Of a stretch of DNA of 64,000 nt, positions 1-10,570 are shown piece after piece. The notes under the pieces were generated by a model. It was given only the letters and a program-made list of their open reading frames with translations, was not told where the DNA came from and made no database searches. How positions within the stretch are numbered: the stretch's first letter is position 1; each line of letters starts with the position of its first letter. This DNA comes from Burkholderiales bacterium (GTDB taxonomy: Bacteria; Pseudomonadota; Gammaproteobacteria; Burkholderiales; Casimicrobiaceae), in contig JABTUF010000002.1 of assembly GCA_015075645.1 (NCBI GenBank), positions 1-64,000 on the forward strand, in the 5' to 3' direction. Position numbers and translations under genes: made by a program.

Positions 1-469
1 CCATCACCACGAACGCGGGATCGGTGCGCGCGTCGACGGCCGCCTTGATCCGGTCGACCATCTCGTCCTTGGTCACGATGGCCTTGCCGGGCCGGTGGCC
101 GCAGCGCTTCGCGCCGACCTGGTCCTCGATGTGCAGCGCGGCGGCGCCGGACTTCACCAGCGACCGCACGGTCCGCGCGATGCTGAACGCGGACGCGCCG
201 AAGCCGGTGTCGACGTCGACGAGCAGCGGCACGCCGCACACGTCGGTGATGCGGCGCACGTCGACCAGCACGTCGTCCAGGTTGCTGATGCCGAGGTCGG
301 GCAGCCCCAGCGACCCGGCGGCGACGCCGCCGCCGGACAGGTAGATCGCCCGGAACCCGGACTTTTCGGCAAGGATGGCGTGATAGGCGCAGATGGCGCC
401 GGGCACCTGCAGCGGCCGCTCGGCGGCGACCGCGGCACGGAACCGCGCGCCGGGACTCGGTTCGCTCAT
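1..469 (-). CDS. prpB: 2-methylisocitrate lyase, 5' part only
   Basis: Isocitrate lyase/PEP mutase superfamily enzyme that splits 2-methylisocitrate into pyruvate and succinate, the last step of the methylcitrate cycle for propionyl-CoA. Only the first 156 codons are in the window; the gene runs off at base 1. I read [20 protein letters not shown] at the start, then the barrel segments [16 protein letters not shown] and VDVDTGFG, and the catalytic loop KRCGHRPGK, whose Cys is the general acid of this family. That loop favours PrpB over oxaloacetate decarboxylase-like relatives. It lies 34 bases downstream of mdh on the same strand and is probably co-transcribed from the mdh promoter. This fits a role in clearing propionyl-CoA made by the prpE product encoded 15 kb away. 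Confidence 0.88.
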   Translation of the reverse strand, partial: MSEPSPGARFRAAVAAERPLQVPGAICAYHAILAEKSGFRAIYLSGGGVAAGSLGLPDLGISNLDDVLVDVRRITDVCGVPLLVDVDTGFGASAFSIARTVRSLVKSGAAALHIEDQVGAKRCGHRPGKAIVTKDEMVDRIKAAVDARTDPAFVVM

Positions 470-503
470 CGCACGGGGCCGCGGCCGCTGGGCAGCGCGT
501 CCA

Positions 504-1490
504 TCAGCCGAGCAGCGACGCCACGCCGGCGCGCTCCTCCTCGAGTTCCTTCAGCGTCGCGTTCATGCGCTCGCGCGAGAAGTCGTCGATCGGCAGGTCG
601 CCGACGACGGCGAAGCGCCCGTCGGCGCACGTCACGGGGAAGCCGTACATCACGTCCTTCGGGATGCCGTAGTCGCCGTTGCTGGCGATGCCCATCGTCA
701 CCCACCTGCCGCCGGTGCCGAGCACCCAGTCGCGCACGTGGTCGATCGCCGCGTTCGCCGCGGACGCGGCCGACGACAGGCCGCGCGCCTCGATGATCGC
801 GGCGCCGCGCTTGCCGACCTTCGGCAGGAACGTGTCGCGGTTCCACGCCTCGTCGCCGATCAGGTCGCGGACCGACTTGCCGTCGACGGTCGCGAAGCGG
901 TAGTCGGCGTACATCGTCGGCGAGTGGTTGCCCCAGACCACCATCTTCTCGATCGCGCCGACCGGCTTGCCGGCCCTCGCCGCCACCTGCGAGAGCGCGC
1001 GGTTGTGGTCGAGCCGCAGCATCGCGGTGAACGCCTGCTTCGGCAGCGAGGGCGCCGACTTCATCGCGATGTACGCGTTGGTGTTGGCGGGATTGCCGAC
1101 CACGAGCACCTTGACGTCGCGCGCGGCGACCGCGTCGAGCGCCTTGCCCTGCTCGATGAAGATCTTCGCGTTCTCGAGCAGCAGGTCCTTGCGCTCCATG
1201 CCGGGACCGCGCGGCTTCGCCCCGACCAGCATCGCGACCTGCGCATCCTTGAACGCGACCTTCGGGTCGCCGCCACCGGTCATGCCGGCGAGGAGCGGGA
1301 AGGCGCAGTCCTCGAGTTCCATCATCACGCCCTTCAGCGCCGCCTGCGGCTTGTCGACCGGCACTTCGAGCAACTGGAGGATGACCGGCTGGTCGCGGCC
1401 CAGCATCTCGCCCGAGGCGATCCGGAAGAGGAGGCTGTAGCCGATCTGGCCGGCGGCGCCGGTCACGGCGACGCGGATGGGTGCTTTCAT
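504..1490 (-). CDS. mdh: Malate dehydrogenase (NAD)
   Basis: Oxidises malate to oxaloacetate in the cytosolic TCA cycle. The 328-residue protein has the usual length of the beta-proteobacterial type. Near the N-terminus is the dinucleotide-binding loop [20 protein letters not shown], followed by substrate-site segments around [15 protein letters not shown], and [12 protein letters not shown] carries the catalytic His. The start at [11 protein letters not shown] was chosen because the Rossmann strand begins there; the upstream extension of the open frame is proline- and alanine-rich and overlaps the promoter. It is divergent from a GntR regulator, with a strong sigma70-type promoter and a palindrome in the gap, so regulation by that GntR protein is likely. 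prpB follows. Confidence 0.95.
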   Translation of the reverse strand: MKAPIRVAVTGAAGQIGYSLLFRIASGEMLGRDQPVILQLLEVPVDKPQAALKGVMMELEDCAFPLLAGMTGGGDPKVAFKDAQVAMLVGAKPRGPGMERKDLLLENAKIFIEQGKALDAVAARDVKVLVVGNPANTNAYIAMKSAPSLPKQAFTAMLRLDHNRALSQVAARAGKPVGAIEKMVVWGNHSPTMYADYRFATVDGKSVRDLIGDEAWNRDTFLPKVGKRGAAIIEARGLSSAASAANAAIDHVRDWVLGTGGRWVTMGIASNGDYGIPKDVMYGFPVTCADGRFAVVGDLPIDDFSRERMNATLKELEEERAGVASLLG

Positions 1491-1581
1491 CGAGGACTCC
1501 TGGAAGAGGCGGGATACGGGGCAGACCCGGCCGGCGAGTGCGGTGCGCCCTAGCGCAGGCGCGCCGCCGGCGAACAGGGGA

Positions 1582-1610
1582 ATTCTAGGCGCGGGATCGG
1601 GGGGTGTCAA
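1582..1610 (-). promoter_or_regulatory. Sigma70-type promoter of mdh-prpB
   Basis: On the minus strand TTGACA (1610-1605) and TAGAAT (1587-1582) are separated by exactly 17 bases: a consensus -35 and a five-of-six -10. It lies about 95 bases before the mdh start, and the palindrome at 1616-1641 begins directly upstream of the -35, well placed for control of RNA polymerase. Confidence 0.75.
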
Positions 1611-1615
1611 TCATG

Positions 1616-1641
1616 TCCTATAACTGATATAAGATATAGGA
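1616..1641. promoter_or_regulatory. Palindromic operator between mdh and gntR
   Basis: TCCTATA at 1616-1622 and TATAGGA at 1635-1641 are perfect inverted repeats around a 12-base AT-rich centre, conspicuous in GC-rich surroundings. The centre holds overlapping ATAAGATATA-like words that could be further half-sites. The position between a GntR gene and the mdh -35 box suggests the regulator's own binding site, controlling both directions. The assignment to this regulator is an inference. Confidence 0.6.
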
Positions 1642-1669
1642 TCCGCCGATCCGAGCGTCGATCACCCCG

Positions 1670-2395
1670 ATGAACGCCCCGACCTTCCGGCCGCTCTGGC
1701 AGCAGATCCGCGCGCTGATGGTCCGCGAACTCGAGTCGGGCGCGTGGAAGCCGGGCGAGGCGATCCCTTCGGAACTCGAACTCGCGACGCGCTATCGCGT
1801 GTCGCTCGGCACGGCGCGCCGCGCGGTCGACGCGCTCGCCGACGAGAACCTGGTGGTCCGGCGGCAAGGGAAGGGGACGTTCGTCGCGACCCACACGGAG
1901 GAGCGCACTTCGGTGCCGCGCTTCCTGCGCATCCGGCGCGACGACGGCGTCGACGAGTACCCGGCGAGCCGGCTCGTCGACGTGCGTCGGGCGAAGGCGG
2001 GGGCCGAAGCGGCACGCCTGCTCGACCTCAAGGCCGGCGACGCGGTGATCGTGCTGCGCCGCGTGCTCGAACTCGCCCTCGCGCCCGCCGTGCTGGACGA
2101 GATCACGCTGCCGGCGGCGCTGTTTCGCGGGCTCACGAAGGACCGCGTCCTCGCCTACCACGGGTCGATGTACGGATTCTTCGAGAGCGAGTTCGGCGTG
2201 CGGATGCTGAAGGCCCGCGAGATGCTGAAGGCGGTCGCGGCCGACCCGGCGAGCGCGGCGCTCCTCGGCGTCGCGCCCGGAACCCCGCTCCTCGCGGTCG
2301 AGCGCGTCACGACGACCTACGGTGAGCGACCGGTCGAACTGCGGCGCGGGCTGTGCGCGACCGCGCGCTGCCATTACCTGAACCTGCTCGGCTGA
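1670..2395 (+). CDS. GntR-family transcriptional regulator with UTRA domain (HutC-like)
   Basis: Cytoplasmic DNA-binding regulator of 241 residues. The N-terminal winged helix covers about residues 10-75, with the GntR signature PGEAIPSELELATRYRVSLG, TARRAVDALADENLV and the wing RRQGKGTFVA. A UTRA-type effector-binding domain fills the rest (about 95-238), ending in the typical pattern of VERVTTTYGERPVELRRG. The gene is divergent from mdh and upstream of the sdh operon, an arrangement conserved in many betaproteobacteria, so it probably tunes TCA-cycle genes to a small carboxylate or sugar acid. The effector cannot be read from sequence. The likely operator is the palindrome at 1616-1641. Confidence 0.88.
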   Translation: MNAPTFRPLWQQIRALMVRELESGAWKPGEAIPSELELATRYRVSLGTARRAVDALADENLVVRRQGKGTFVATHTEERTSVPRFLRIRRDDGVDEYPASRLVDVRRAKAGAEAARLLDLKAGDAVIVLRRVLELALAPAVLDEITLPAALFRGLTKDRVLAYHGSMYGFFESEFGVRMLKAREMLKAVAADPASAALLGVAPGTPLLAVERVTTTYGERPVELRRGLCATARCHYLNLLG

Positions 2396-2527
2396 CGCCG
2401 CGCCGGCACGCGGGATGCCAGGGGCGCGCGCCCGGGCAGCTGCAGTCGCACGCGCATCGTTTCGCGCGCGCAAGGGGCGCGGAATGAACCGTTCGCGCGT
2501 GCCGACCCCCGAAACGCCGCGTTTCGC

Positions 2528-2533
2528 TATAAT
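2528..2533 (+). promoter_or_regulatory. -10 box of a probable sdh operon promoter
   Basis: A perfect TATAAT stands out in the roughly 296-base gap between gntR and sdhC. No convincing -35 hexamer lies 16-18 bases upstream (the region is cytosine-rich), so the promoter may need an activator or an extended contact. GTGC (2535-2538) and GCAC (2544-2547) form a small inverted repeat just downstream. This leaves a leader of about 150 bases before sdhC in which I saw nothing else definite. Confidence 0.45.
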
Positions 2534-2691
2534 TGTGCATTGCGCACCGCGACGGCCGGCGCGATCTCCGATTCCGGGGGGGGTCGGCCGTACCGGAACG
2601 TTCGACCGATGCGCGGAACCATGCCCAGACCTTCGACGATGCCAGCGTCCCCGCATGCATGTGCCGCTTCTCGAAAGGCGTGCGCGTAGCC

Positions 2692-3090
2692 ATGGCGAGT
2701 CCCCGTCCGACCGCACGCCGCACGTCTCCGGTCTACCTCGACCTGCTGTCGATCCGCCAGCCGCTGCCGGCGATCGTCTCGATCCTGCATCGCATCAGCG
2801 GTGCACTGCTGTTCCTCGCCGGCATCCCGCTGGCGCTGTGGGGACTCGAGTCGAGCCTGGGTTCGGCGGACGCCTACGCGTCGTTCGCGGCGGTCGTCGC
2901 GCATCCGCTGGGGAAACTCGTCGCGCTCGTGCTCCTGTGGGCGCTGCTGCACCATCTGTTCGCGGGCCTGCGGCACCTGTTCCTCGACCTGCACGTGGGC
3001 ATCGCCCTCCCGGCCGCGCGACGTTCGAGCGCGATCGCGCTCGTGCTCGCGCTCCTCGTGACGCTCGCGGTGGCGGTCCGGTTATGGTGA
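2692..3090 (+). CDS. sdhC: Succinate dehydrogenase cytochrome b556 subunit
   Basis: Membrane anchor of complex II that binds haem b and ubiquinone together with SdhD. The 132-residue protein opens with [24 protein letters not shown] text (here [20 protein letters not shown]), then HRISGALLF at the start of the first membrane helix. The haem-ligand helix contains [13 protein letters not shown], the conserved SdhC pattern. Three transmembrane segments are visible at about residues 30-50, 68-88 and 108-130. ATG at 2692 gives normal family length; the longer open frame upstream is not membrane-like. The stop overlaps the start of sdhD (ATGGTGA), so the two are translationally coupled. Confidence 0.93.
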   Translation: MASPRPTARRTSPVYLDLLSIRQPLPAIVSILHRISGALLFLAGIPLALWGLESSLGSADAYASFAAVVAHPLGKLVALVLLWALLHHLFAGLRHLFLDLHVGIALPAARRSSAIALVLALLVTLAVAVRLW

Positions 3091-3443
3091 ACCTCAAGGC
3101 CAAGCACGTCGTCGGTGCGCACTACGGGCTCACCGACTGGTTCGCGCAGCGCGTGACGGCGATCGTCATGGCATTGTGGCTCATCGTGCTGCTGGGCGCG
3201 CTCCTGTGGTACGGCGGCCTCGACCACGCGGCCTGGAAGGCGCTGTGGTCGTCGAACCCGTTCCGCCTGGTCTCGTTCCTGTTCGCCGTCGCGGTCCTGT
3301 GGCACGCCTGGGTCGGCGTGCGCAACATCGCGATGGACTACCTGAAGCCGGACTGGGTGCGCGTCACGTTCCAGTGCGCGGTGATCGCCGTGCTCGTCGT
3401 GTATCTCGGCTGGACGATGCAGATCCTCTGGGGGCGGTCGTGA
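3084..3443 (+). CDS. sdhD: Succinate dehydrogenase hydrophobic anchor subunit
   Basis: Second membrane subunit of complex II, 119 residues with three hydrophobic helices. [20 protein letters not shown] near the N-terminus and [17 protein letters not shown] are the family patterns; the latter supplies residues of the haem and quinone pocket. The start overlaps the sdhC stop by seven bases, and its own TGA stop (3441-3443) overlaps the GTG start of sdhA at 3440. This tight coupling is typical of four-subunit operons assembled in equal amounts. Confidence 0.93.
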   Translation: MVNLKAKHVVGAHYGLTDWFAQRVTAIVMALWLIVLLGALLWYGGLDHAAWKALWSSNPFRLVSFLFAVAVLWHAWVGVRNIAMDYLKPDWVRVTFQCAVIAVLVVYLGWTMQILWGRS

Positions 3444-5206
3444 GCGCGCCGGCGGTCCACCGCTACGACGCGATCATCGTCGGCGCCGGCGGCGCCGGGA
3501 TGCGCGCGTCGCTGCAACTCGCGCAGGCGGGACTTCGCGTCGCCGTGCTGACGAAGGTGTTCCCGACCCGCTCGCACACGGTCGCGGCGCAGGGCGGCAT
3601 CGGCGCCTCGCTCGGGAACATGAGCGAGGACCACTGGTTGTGGCACATGTACGACACGATCAAGGGCTCCGACTGGCTCGGCGACCAGGACGCGATCGAG
3701 TTCATGTGCAAGATGGCGCCGAAGGTCGTCTACGAACTCGAGCACTTCGGGATGCCGTTCGACCGCAACCCGGACGGCACGATCTACCAGCGCCCGTTCG
3801 GCGGGCATTCGGCCAACTTCGGCGAGAAGTCGGTCCAGCGCGCCTGCGCCGCCGCGGATCGCACCGGACACGCGCTGCTGCACACGCTCTACCAGCGCAA
3901 CGTGCGCGCGCACACGCAGTTCCTGGTCGAGTGGATGGCGCTCGACCTCGTGCGCGGCGCCGAGGGCGAGGTGCTGGGCGTCGTGGCGCTCGAGATGGAG
4001 ACCGGCGAGGTCTCGATCCTGCAGGCGAAGGCGACGGTGTTCGCGACCGGCGGCGCGGGACGGATCTTCGCCGCGTCGACCAACGCGTTCATCAACACCG
4101 GCGACGGGCTCGGCATGGCCGCGCGCGCGGGCATCCCGCTCGAGGACATGGAGTTCTGGCAGTTCCACCCCACCGGCGTGGCCGGCGCGGGCGTGCTCAT
4201 CACCGAGGGCGTGCGCGGCGAGGGCGGCATCCTGCTCAACAGCGACGGCGAGCGCTTCATGGAGCGCTACGCGCCGAACCTCAAGGACCTCGCCTCGCGC
4301 GACGTCGTGTCGCGGTCGATGGACCAGGAGATCAAGGAAGGGCGCGGCTGCGGCCCGCACAAGGACTACGTGCTGCTGAAGCTCGACCACCTCGGCCCCG
4401 AGGTGATCATGAAGCGCCTGCCGTCGATCCGGGAGATCGCGATCAAGTTCGCGAACGTCGACCCGATCCGCGAGCCGATCCCGGTGGTGCCGACGATCCA
4501 CTACCAGATGGGCGGCATCCCGACCAACATCCACGGGCAGGTCGTCGCGCCGCGCCACGGCGACCCGAACGCGGTCGTGCCGGGCTTCCACGCGGTGGGC
4601 GAATGCGCCTGCGTGTCGGTGCACGGCGCCAACCGCCTCGGCACCAACTCGCTGCTCGACCTCATCGTGTTCGGACGCTCGGCCGGCGATTTCATCGTCG
4701 CGGAGAACCTGAAGTCGCGGTCGCATCCCGACCTGCCGAAGGACGCGGCCGACCGGCCGCTCGAGCGGCTCGCCCGGCTGGACGGGGCGAAGTCCGGCGA
4801 GTCGGTGGCCGACGTCGCCGCCGACCTGCGCAGGACGATGCAGAGCCACTGCGGCGTGTTCCGCAACCAGAAGCTCCTGTCCGAGGGCGTCGGCCGGGTG
4901 ATGGAACTCGCCGAGCGCGCGAAGCGCGCGGCGATCGCAGACCACAGCCGCACGTTCAACACCGCGCGCGTCGAGGCGCTCGAACTCGACAACCTGATGG
5001 AGACCGCGAAGGCGACCATCGTGTCGGCCGAGGCGCGGCGCGAGAGCCGCGGCGCGCAGGCGCGCAGCGACCATCCGTCGCGCGACGACGCGAACTGGCT
5101 CAAGCACACATTGTGGTATTCCGAGGGCAACCGCCTCGACTACAAGCCGGTGAACCTGAAACCGCTCACGGTCGAGTCGTTCCCGCCCAAGGCCAGGACC
5201 TATTGA
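3440..5206 (+). CDS. sdhA: Succinate dehydrogenase flavoprotein subunit
   Basis: FAD-containing catalytic subunit that oxidises succinate to fumarate on the cytoplasmic side of the membrane. 588 residues from a GTG start chosen because it overlaps the sdhD stop and gives the canonical N-terminus. The dinucleotide loop GAGGAG is at residues 15-20, and [12 protein letters not shown] carries the His (about 46) that binds FAD covalently. [20 protein letters not shown] and [10 protein letters not shown] are substrate-site segments. [20 protein letters not shown] is the conserved C-terminal FAD contact. The helical domain and capping tail ending in PKARTY are complete. sdhB follows after 61 bases. 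Confidence 0.97.
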   Translation: MSAPAVHRYDAIIVGAGGAGMRASLQLAQAGLRVAVLTKVFPTRSHTVAAQGGIGASLGNMSEDHWLWHMYDTIKGSDWLGDQDAIEFMCKMAPKVVYELEHFGMPFDRNPDGTIYQRPFGGHSANFGEKSVQRACAAADRTGHALLHTLYQRNVRAHTQFLVEWMALDLVRGAEGEVLGVVALEMETGEVSILQAKATVFATGGAGRIFAASTNAFINTGDGLGMAARAGIPLEDMEFWQFHPTGVAGAGVLITEGVRGEGGILLNSDGERFMERYAPNLKDLASRDVVSRSMDQEIKEGRGCGPHKDYVLLKLDHLGPEVIMKRLPSIREIAIKFANVDPIREPIPVVPTIHYQMGGIPTNIHGQVVAPRHGDPNAVVPGFHAVGECACVSVHGANRLGTNSLLDLIVFGRSAGDFIVAENLKSRSHPDLPKDAADRPLERLARLDGAKSGESVADVAADLRRTMQSHCGVFRNQKLLSEGVGRVMELAERAKRAAIADHSRTFNTARVEALELDNLMETAKATIVSAEARRESRGAQARSDHPSRDDANWLKHTLWYSEGNRLDYKPVNLKPLTVESFPPKARTY

Positions 5207-5267
5207 CGCCGGCCGGCGCGAACGAGAACCTGCGTACGCCGCGCGGCCGCCACCCGGAATCGCCCCG

Positions 5268-5963
5268 ATGAAGTTCCGCATCTACCGCTACGACCCCGAG
5301 AAGGACGCGAAGCCGTACCTGAAGGACTACGAGGTCGCGCTCGATCCGCACGACCGCATGCTGCTCGACGCGCTGGTGCGACTGAAGTCGGTCGACGACA
5401 CGATCGCGTTCCGGCGCAGTTGCCGCGAAGGCGTGTGCGGCAGCGACGCGATGAACATCAACGGCAAGAACGGGCTCGCCTGCATCACCAACCTGAAGAC
5501 GCTCACCGAGCCGGTCGTGCTGAAGCCGCTGCCGGGGCTCCCGGTGATCCGCGATCTCATCGTGGACATGAGCCAGTTCTTCAAGCAGTACCACTCGATC
5601 AAGCCCTACCTCGTCAACGACACGCCGCCGCCGGAGAAGGAGCGGCTGCAGTCGCCGGAGGAGCGCGAGGAACTCGACGGCCTCTACGAGTGCATCCTGT
5701 GCGCGTGCTGCTCGACCGCGTGCCCGTCGTTCTGGTGGAACCCGGACAAGTTCGTCGGGCCGGCGGGCCTGCTGCAGGCGTACCGGTTCATCGCCGACTC
5801 GCGCGATCTCGCGACCAACGAGCGCCTCGACAACCTCGAGGACCCGTATCGCCTGTTCCGCTGCCACTCGATCATGAACTGCGTCGACGTCTGCCCGAAG
5901 GGTCTCAACCCGACGCTCCAGATCGGCAGGATCAAGGAGGTCATGCTGAAGCGCGCGGTGTAG
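5268..5963 (+). CDS. sdhB: Succinate dehydrogenase iron-sulfur subunit
   Basis: Carries electrons from SdhA to the quinone site through three iron-sulfur clusters. All ligands are present in the 231-residue protein: CREGVCGSDAMNINGKNGLAC for the [2Fe-2S] centre in the N-terminal ferredoxin fold, CILCACCSTACPS for the [4Fe-4S] centre and CHSIMNCVDVCPKGLNP for the [3Fe-4S] centre in the C-terminal domain. Length and order match beta-proteobacterial SdhB. sdhE starts only five bases after the stop, so it is in the same transcript. Confidence 0.97.
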   Translation: MKFRIYRYDPEKDAKPYLKDYEVALDPHDRMLLDALVRLKSVDDTIAFRRSCREGVCGSDAMNINGKNGLACITNLKTLTEPVVLKPLPGLPVIRDLIVDMSQFFKQYHSIKPYLVNDTPPPEKERLQSPEEREELDGLYECILCACCSTACPSFWWNPDKFVGPAGLLQAYRFIADSRDLATNERLDNLEDPYRLFRCHSIMNCVDVCPKGLNPTLQIGRIKEVMLKRAV

Positions 5964-5968
5964 GGTCG

Positions 5969-6259
5969 ATGGTCGGCGCCATGCCCGTACACGACCCGTC
6001 GCAGCGCGATCGCCGCGTCGGGGATTCCCGGCGCCTCGCGCGGCTGCGCTGGCGTTGCCGGCGCGGGATGCTCGAGAACGACCTCGTGCTGGAGCGCTTC
6101 CTCGACGCTCGCGGCGCGGCGATCACCGAGGACGAAGTGGCGATGCTCGACCGTCTGCTCGACCTGACCGACAGCGACCTGTGGGACCTGATCGCCGGGC
6201 GCGCGGACCCCCCCGACGACGCGCTCGCGCCGATGGTGCGGGCGCTTCGCGCGTGCTGA
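5969..6259 (+). CDS. sdhE: FAD assembly factor for succinate dehydrogenase (SdhE/YgfY family)
   Basis: Small cytosolic helical protein that helps attach FAD covalently to SdhA. The 96-residue frame contains the signature [16 protein letters not shown] (family pattern RGMxExD) and the later acidic patch [12 protein letters not shown]. The ATG at 5969 follows the sdhB stop closely; the in-frame ATG at 5981 is an equally possible start and would remove four residues. Position between sdhB and gltA is the usual one. Confidence 0.88.
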   Translation: MVGAMPVHDPSQRDRRVGDSRRLARLRWRCRRGMLENDLVLERFLDARGAAITEDEVAMLDRLLDLTDSDLWDLIAGRADPPDDALAPMVRALRAC

Positions 6260-6317
6260 TCCGCGCGCTGCGCAGGACCCGAAACCGAATCACGACGACC
6301 GCACCCGGAGCACCCCG

Positions 6318-7622
6318 ATGACCGACCGCACCGCCACGCTCTCGTTCTCCGACGGCTCGCCTTCGGTGACCTTCCCGATGATCGCCGGCTCGACCGGCCC
6401 GGAGGTGATCGACATCCGGACGCTCTACGGCAAGACCGGCAAGTTCACCTACGACCCGGGCTTCATGTCGACCGCGGCCTGCCAGTCGCAGATCACCTAC
6501 ATCGACGGCGACAAGGGCGAACTCCTCTACCGCGGCTATCCGATCGAGGAACTCGCCGTCAAGTGCGACTTCCTCGACATCTGCTACCTGCTGCTCTACG
6601 GCGAACTGCCGAACGCCGCGCAGCAGAAGGAGTTCGACTCGCGCGTGACCGCCCACACGATGGTCAACGAGCAGATGCAGTTCTTCCTGCGCGGCTTCCG
6701 CCGCGACGCGCACCCGATGGCCGTGCTGACCGGCCTCGTCGGGGCGTTGTCCGCGTTCTACCCCGATTCGATGAACCTGCACGACCCGAAGCAGCGCGAC
6801 ATCTCGGCGATCCGGTTGATCGCGAAGATGCCGACGCTGGTCGCGATGGCCTACAAGTACTCGATGGGCCAGCCGTACATGTACCCGCGCAACGAACTCA
6901 CTTACGCCGCGAACTTCATGCGCATGATGTTCGCGACGCCCTGCGAGGACTACCGGGTGAACCCGGTGCTGGTGCGCGCGCTCGACCGGATCTTCATTCT
7001 GCACGCCGACCACGAGCAGAACGCGTCGACCTCGACCGTGCGGCTGTGCGCCTCGTCGGGCACCAATCCGTTCGCGGCGATCGCGGCCGGCGTCGCGTGC
7101 CTCTGGGGCCCGTCGCACGGCGGCGCGAACGAGGCCGCGCTCAACATGCTCTACGAGATCCAGGCGCAGGGCGGTGTCGCGAGGATCGGCGAATTCATCG
7201 CGAAGGCGAAGGACAAGAACTCGAACGTCAAGCTGATGGGCTTCGGGCACCGGGTCTACAAGAACTACGACCCGCGCGCCAAGCTGATGCGGGAGACCTG
7301 CCACGAGGTCCTCGAGGCGCTGGGCCTGCACGACGATCCGCTGTTCAAGCTCGCGATGGCGCTCGAGAAGATCGCGCTGGAGGACGACTACTTCGTCCAG
7401 CGACGTCTGTACCCGAACGTCGACTTCTACTCCGGCATCGTGCAGAAGGCGATCGGCATCCCGGTGTCGCTGTTCACCGCGATCTTCGCGCTGGCGCGCA
7501 CGGTCGGGTGGATCGCCCAGTTGAACGAGATGATCGCCGATCCCGAGTACAAGATCGGCCGGCCGCGGCAGCTCTACCACGGGGCGACGCGTCGCAGCGT
7601 GCCGCCGCTCGACGAGCGTTGA
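6318..7622 (+). CDS. gltA: Citrate synthase (type II, hexameric)
   Basis: Condenses oxaloacetate with acetyl-CoA at the entry of the TCA cycle. 434 residues, the length of Gram-negative GltA. The N-terminal beta-rich part with [19 protein letters not shown] marks the NADH-regulated bacterial type. Active-site residues are His267 (in [10 protein letters not shown]), His311 (in [14 protein letters not shown]) and Asp369 (in PNVDFYSG); [11 protein letters not shown] also fits. It lies 58 bases after sdhE and 82 bases before sucA, probably within one long operon. Confidence 0.97.
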   Translation: MTDRTATLSFSDGSPSVTFPMIAGSTGPEVIDIRTLYGKTGKFTYDPGFMSTAACQSQITYIDGDKGELLYRGYPIEELAVKCDFLDICYLLLYGELPNAAQQKEFDSRVTAHTMVNEQMQFFLRGFRRDAHPMAVLTGLVGALSAFYPDSMNLHDPKQRDISAIRLIAKMPTLVAMAYKYSMGQPYMYPRNELTYAANFMRMMFATPCEDYRVNPVLVRALDRIFILHADHEQNASTSTVRLCASSGTNPFAAIAAGVACLWGPSHGGANEAALNMLYEIQAQGGVARIGEFIAKAKDKNSNVKLMGFGHRVYKNYDPRAKLMRETCHEVLEALGLHDDPLFKLAMALEKIALEDDYFVQRRLYPNVDFYSGIVQKAIGIPVSLFTAIFALARTVGWIAQLNEMIADPEYKIGRPRQLYHGATRRSVPPLDER

Positions 7623-7704
7623 TCGAATCCCCGCGCGCCGGACGCCCCGTCCGACGCCGGGACACGAAGTGCGGGACAGCGGTCCGGCAACGGGAGGTGG
7701 CGTC

Positions 7705-10545
7705 ATGGGCGTCATGAAGGCGTGGGAATCGACCTCGAGCCTGTTCGGCGCGAACGCGCCGTTCATCGAGGAACTCTACGAGAACTGGCTCGCCCATCCG
7801 GACGCGGTGCCGGCCGAGTGGGCCGGGTACTTCGCGGAACTCAAGGGTGACGCGCCCGACGTGCCGCACGCGCCGGTCGTCGCCTCGTTCGTCGAACTGG
7901 GGCGGAGCGGCCGCGTGCGCGGCGCGATGGTCGACGCCACGACGATGGCGAAGCAGGTGCTGGTGCTGCGGCTGATCAGCAAGTTCCGGACGCTCGGATT
8001 CTTCCACGCCGACCTCGATCCGTTGAAGCGGCTCGAGCCGCCGTACCTCGCGGACCTCGACTTGCGGACCTACGGTTTCAGCGACGCGGACCTCGACACC
8101 GAGTTCGACGTCGGGTCGTTCCGCGCCGGCCCCGCCCGCATGCGGCTGCGCGACATCCACGCGGCGTTGAAGGAGACCTACACGCGCACGCTGGGTCTCG
8201 AGTACATGTACATCTCGGACACGGCGACCAAGCGCTTCCTGCAGGAGCGCGTCGAGCCCTCGCGCGCCCGCGCGTCGTTCACGCCGGAGCAGCGGCGCCA
8301 CGTGCTGGAGCGGCTGACCGCCTCGGAGACGCTCGAGCGCTACCTGCACACGAAGTACGTCGGGCAGAAGCGCTTCTCCGGCGAGGGCGGCGACACGATG
8401 ATCCCGATGCTCGACCACCTGATCCAGCGCGCGGGCGCCGCCGGCGTGCAGGAGATCGTGATGGGCATGGCGCATCGCGGGCGGCTGAACGTGCTGGTGA
8501 ACACGCTCGGCAAGATCCCCGCCGATCTCTTCGCCGAATTCGAGGGCAAGGCCGCGCACGACCTGCCGGCGGGCGACGTCAAGTACCACCAGGGCTTCTC
8601 GTCGGACGTCGCGACGCCCGGCGGTCCGGCGCACGTGACGCTCGCGTTCAACCCGTCGCACCTCGAGATCGTGAACCCGGTGGTCGAGGGCAGCGTGCGC
8701 GCGCGCCAGCGCCGCCGCGGCGACCGCACCGGCGACCAGGTGCTGCCGATCGTCATCCACGGCGATGCCGCCATCGCGGGGCAGGGCGTCAACCAGGAGT
8801 GCCTGAACATGGCGCACACCCGCGGCTACACGACCGGCGGGACCGTGCACATCGTCGTCAACAACCAGATCGGCTTCACGACGTCGGACCCGCGGGACAC
8901 GCGCGGGACGACCTACTGCACCGACATCGCGAAGATGGTCGACGCGCCGATCCTGCACGTGAACGCCGACGACCCCGAGACCTGCCTGCTGGCGGTGGAC
9001 ATCGCGCTCGAGTACCGGCAGAAGTTCCACAAGGACGTGTTCATCGACCTCGTGTGCTTCCGCCGCTACGGCCACAACGAGGCCGACGAGCCGATGGTGA
9101 CGCAGCCGCTCATGTACAAGAAGATCCACGAGCACCCGGGCACCCGCAAGCTCTACGCCGACCGCCTCGAGCAGGCCGGCGTGGTGGCCGCCGGCGATGC
9201 CGACGCGATGGTCGCGGCGTACCGCGCGGCGATGGACCGCGGGCAGCACACCAACAAGACGATCCTGTCGAACTACAAGCCGCCGTTCACCGTGGACTGG
9301 TCGCCGTACCGCAACACGCACTGGACCGATCCCTGCGACACGCGCGTCCCGAGGAAGCGCCTCGCGGAACTCGCCGCGAAGCTCACGACGATCCCCGCGC
9401 AGTTCAAGCTGCATTCGCGCGTCGACAAGGTGATCGCCGACCGCCGGGCGATGGGCGAAGGGACGCAGAAGCTCGACTGGGGCATGGGCGAGACCCTCGC
9501 CTACGCGAGCCTGATCGACCAGGGCTACGGCGTGCGGCTCACCGGCGAGGACGTCGGCCGCGGCACCTTCTCGCACCGTCACGCGGTGCTGCACGACCAG
9601 AACCGCGAGCGCTGGGACAGCGGCATCTACGTGCCGCTCGAGCACGTCAAGCCGGACCAGCCCGTCTTCGAGGTGATCGACTCGGTGCTGACCGAGGAAG
9701 CGACGATGGCCTTCGAGTACGGCTACGCGACGTCGGAGCCGTCCCAGCTCGTGATCTGGGAGGCCCAGTTCGGCGATTTCGCGAACGGCGCGCAGGTCGT
9801 GATCGACCAGTTCATCAGCTCGGGCGAGGTCAAGTGGGGCCGCATCTGCGGACTCGTGCTCCTGCTGCCGCACGGCTACGAGGGACAGGGGCCGGAGCAC
9901 TCTTCGGCCCGGCCCGAGCGCTACCTGCAACTGTGCGCGCAGCACAACCTGCAGGTCGTCGTGCCCTCGACGCCGGCGCAGGTGTTCCACATGCTGCGCC
10001 GGCAGATGATCCGGCCCTACCGCAAGCCGCTCGTCGTGATGAGTCCGAAGAGCCTCTTGCGGCACAAGGACGCGGTCTCCACGATGGACGAGCTCGCCGA
10101 GGGCCGCTTCCAGTGCGTGATCGGCGAGACCGACGCGATCGACCCCTCGCGCACGCGCCGCGTGATCGTGTGCTCCGGCAAGGTGTACTACGATCTCCTG
10201 GCCCACCGGCGCGAGCAGAAGATCGACGACATCGCGATCGTCCGGCTGGAGCAGCAGTATCCGTTCCCGCACGCCGAGTTCAAGGCGGAGATGGCGAAAT
10301 ACCCGAAGACGAAGGAGGTCGTCTGGTGCCAGGAGGAGCCGCAGAACCAGGGCGCCTGGTACCGCTTGCGGGCGTACCTGCGCGCCGATGCGCTCGACTC
10401 GCAGGTGCTCGCCTACGCCGGCCGCAAGGTGTCGGCCTCGCCCGCGGTCGGCTATGCCGCGAAGCACAATGCCGAGCAGAAGCAGTTGATCGAGGACGCG
10501 TTCGCAGCGAAGCTCGCCTCCGGCGAGATGCTGGTCGCCCATTGA
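7705..10545 (+). CDS. sucA: 2-oxoglutarate dehydrogenase E1 component
   Basis: Thiamine-diphosphate enzyme that decarboxylates 2-oxoglutarate and passes the succinyl group to SucB. 946 residues. The N-terminal E2-contact helix [20 protein letters not shown] is present, as are [14 protein letters not shown], the diphosphate/Mg motif with [13 protein letters not shown] and NNQIGFTT, and the transketolase-like part with [14 protein letters not shown]. Start ATG at 7705 follows GGGAGG at 5-7 bases. The longer frame begins upstream in poorly conserved text. sucB follows after 25 bases. Often called odhA or kgd in betaproteobacteria. Confidence 0.96.
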   Translation: MGVMKAWESTSSLFGANAPFIEELYENWLAHPDAVPAEWAGYFAELKGDAPDVPHAPVVASFVELGRSGRVRGAMVDATTMAKQVLVLRLISKFRTLGFFHADLDPLKRLEPPYLADLDLRTYGFSDADLDTEFDVGSFRAGPARMRLRDIHAALKETYTRTLGLEYMYISDTATKRFLQERVEPSRARASFTPEQRRHVLERLTASETLERYLHTKYVGQKRFSGEGGDTMIPMLDHLIQRAGAAGVQEIVMGMAHRGRLNVLVNTLGKIPADLFAEFEGKAAHDLPAGDVKYHQGFSSDVATPGGPAHVTLAFNPSHLEIVNPVVEGSVRARQRRRGDRTGDQVLPIVIHGDAAIAGQGVNQECLNMAHTRGYTTGGTVHIVVNNQIGFTTSDPRDTRGTTYCTDIAKMVDAPILHVNADDPETCLLAVDIALEYRQKFHKDVFIDLVCFRRYGHNEADEPMVTQPLMYKKIHEHPGTRKLYADRLEQAGVVAAGDADAMVAAYRAAMDRGQHTNKTILSNYKPPFTVDWSPYRNTHWTDPCDTRVPRKRLAELAAKLTTIPAQFKLHSRVDKVIADRRAMGEGTQKLDWGMGETLAYASLIDQGYGVRLTGEDVGRGTFSHRHAVLHDQNRERWDSGIYVPLEHVKPDQPVFEVIDSVLTEEATMAFEYGYATSEPSQLVIWEAQFGDFANGAQVVIDQFISSGEVKWGRICGLVLLLPHGYEGQGPEHSSARPERYLQLCAQHNLQVVVPSTPAQVFHMLRRQMIRPYRKPLVVMSPKSLLRHKDAVSTMDELAEGRFQCVIGETDAIDPSRTRRVIVCSGKVYYDLLAHRREQKIDDIAIVRLEQQYPFPHAEFKAEMAKYPKTKEVVWCQEEPQNQGAWYRLRAYLRADALDSQVLAYAGRKVSASPAVGYAAKHNAEQKQLIEDAFAAKLASGEMLVAH

Positions 10546-10570
10546 CGAGGACCGCGCGCGCGGTGAGGCC

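Noticed and set aside
5166..5867. Minus-strand frame opposite sdhB
   Set aside because: Antisense to a gene with all iron-sulfur ligands intact; no recognisable protein features.
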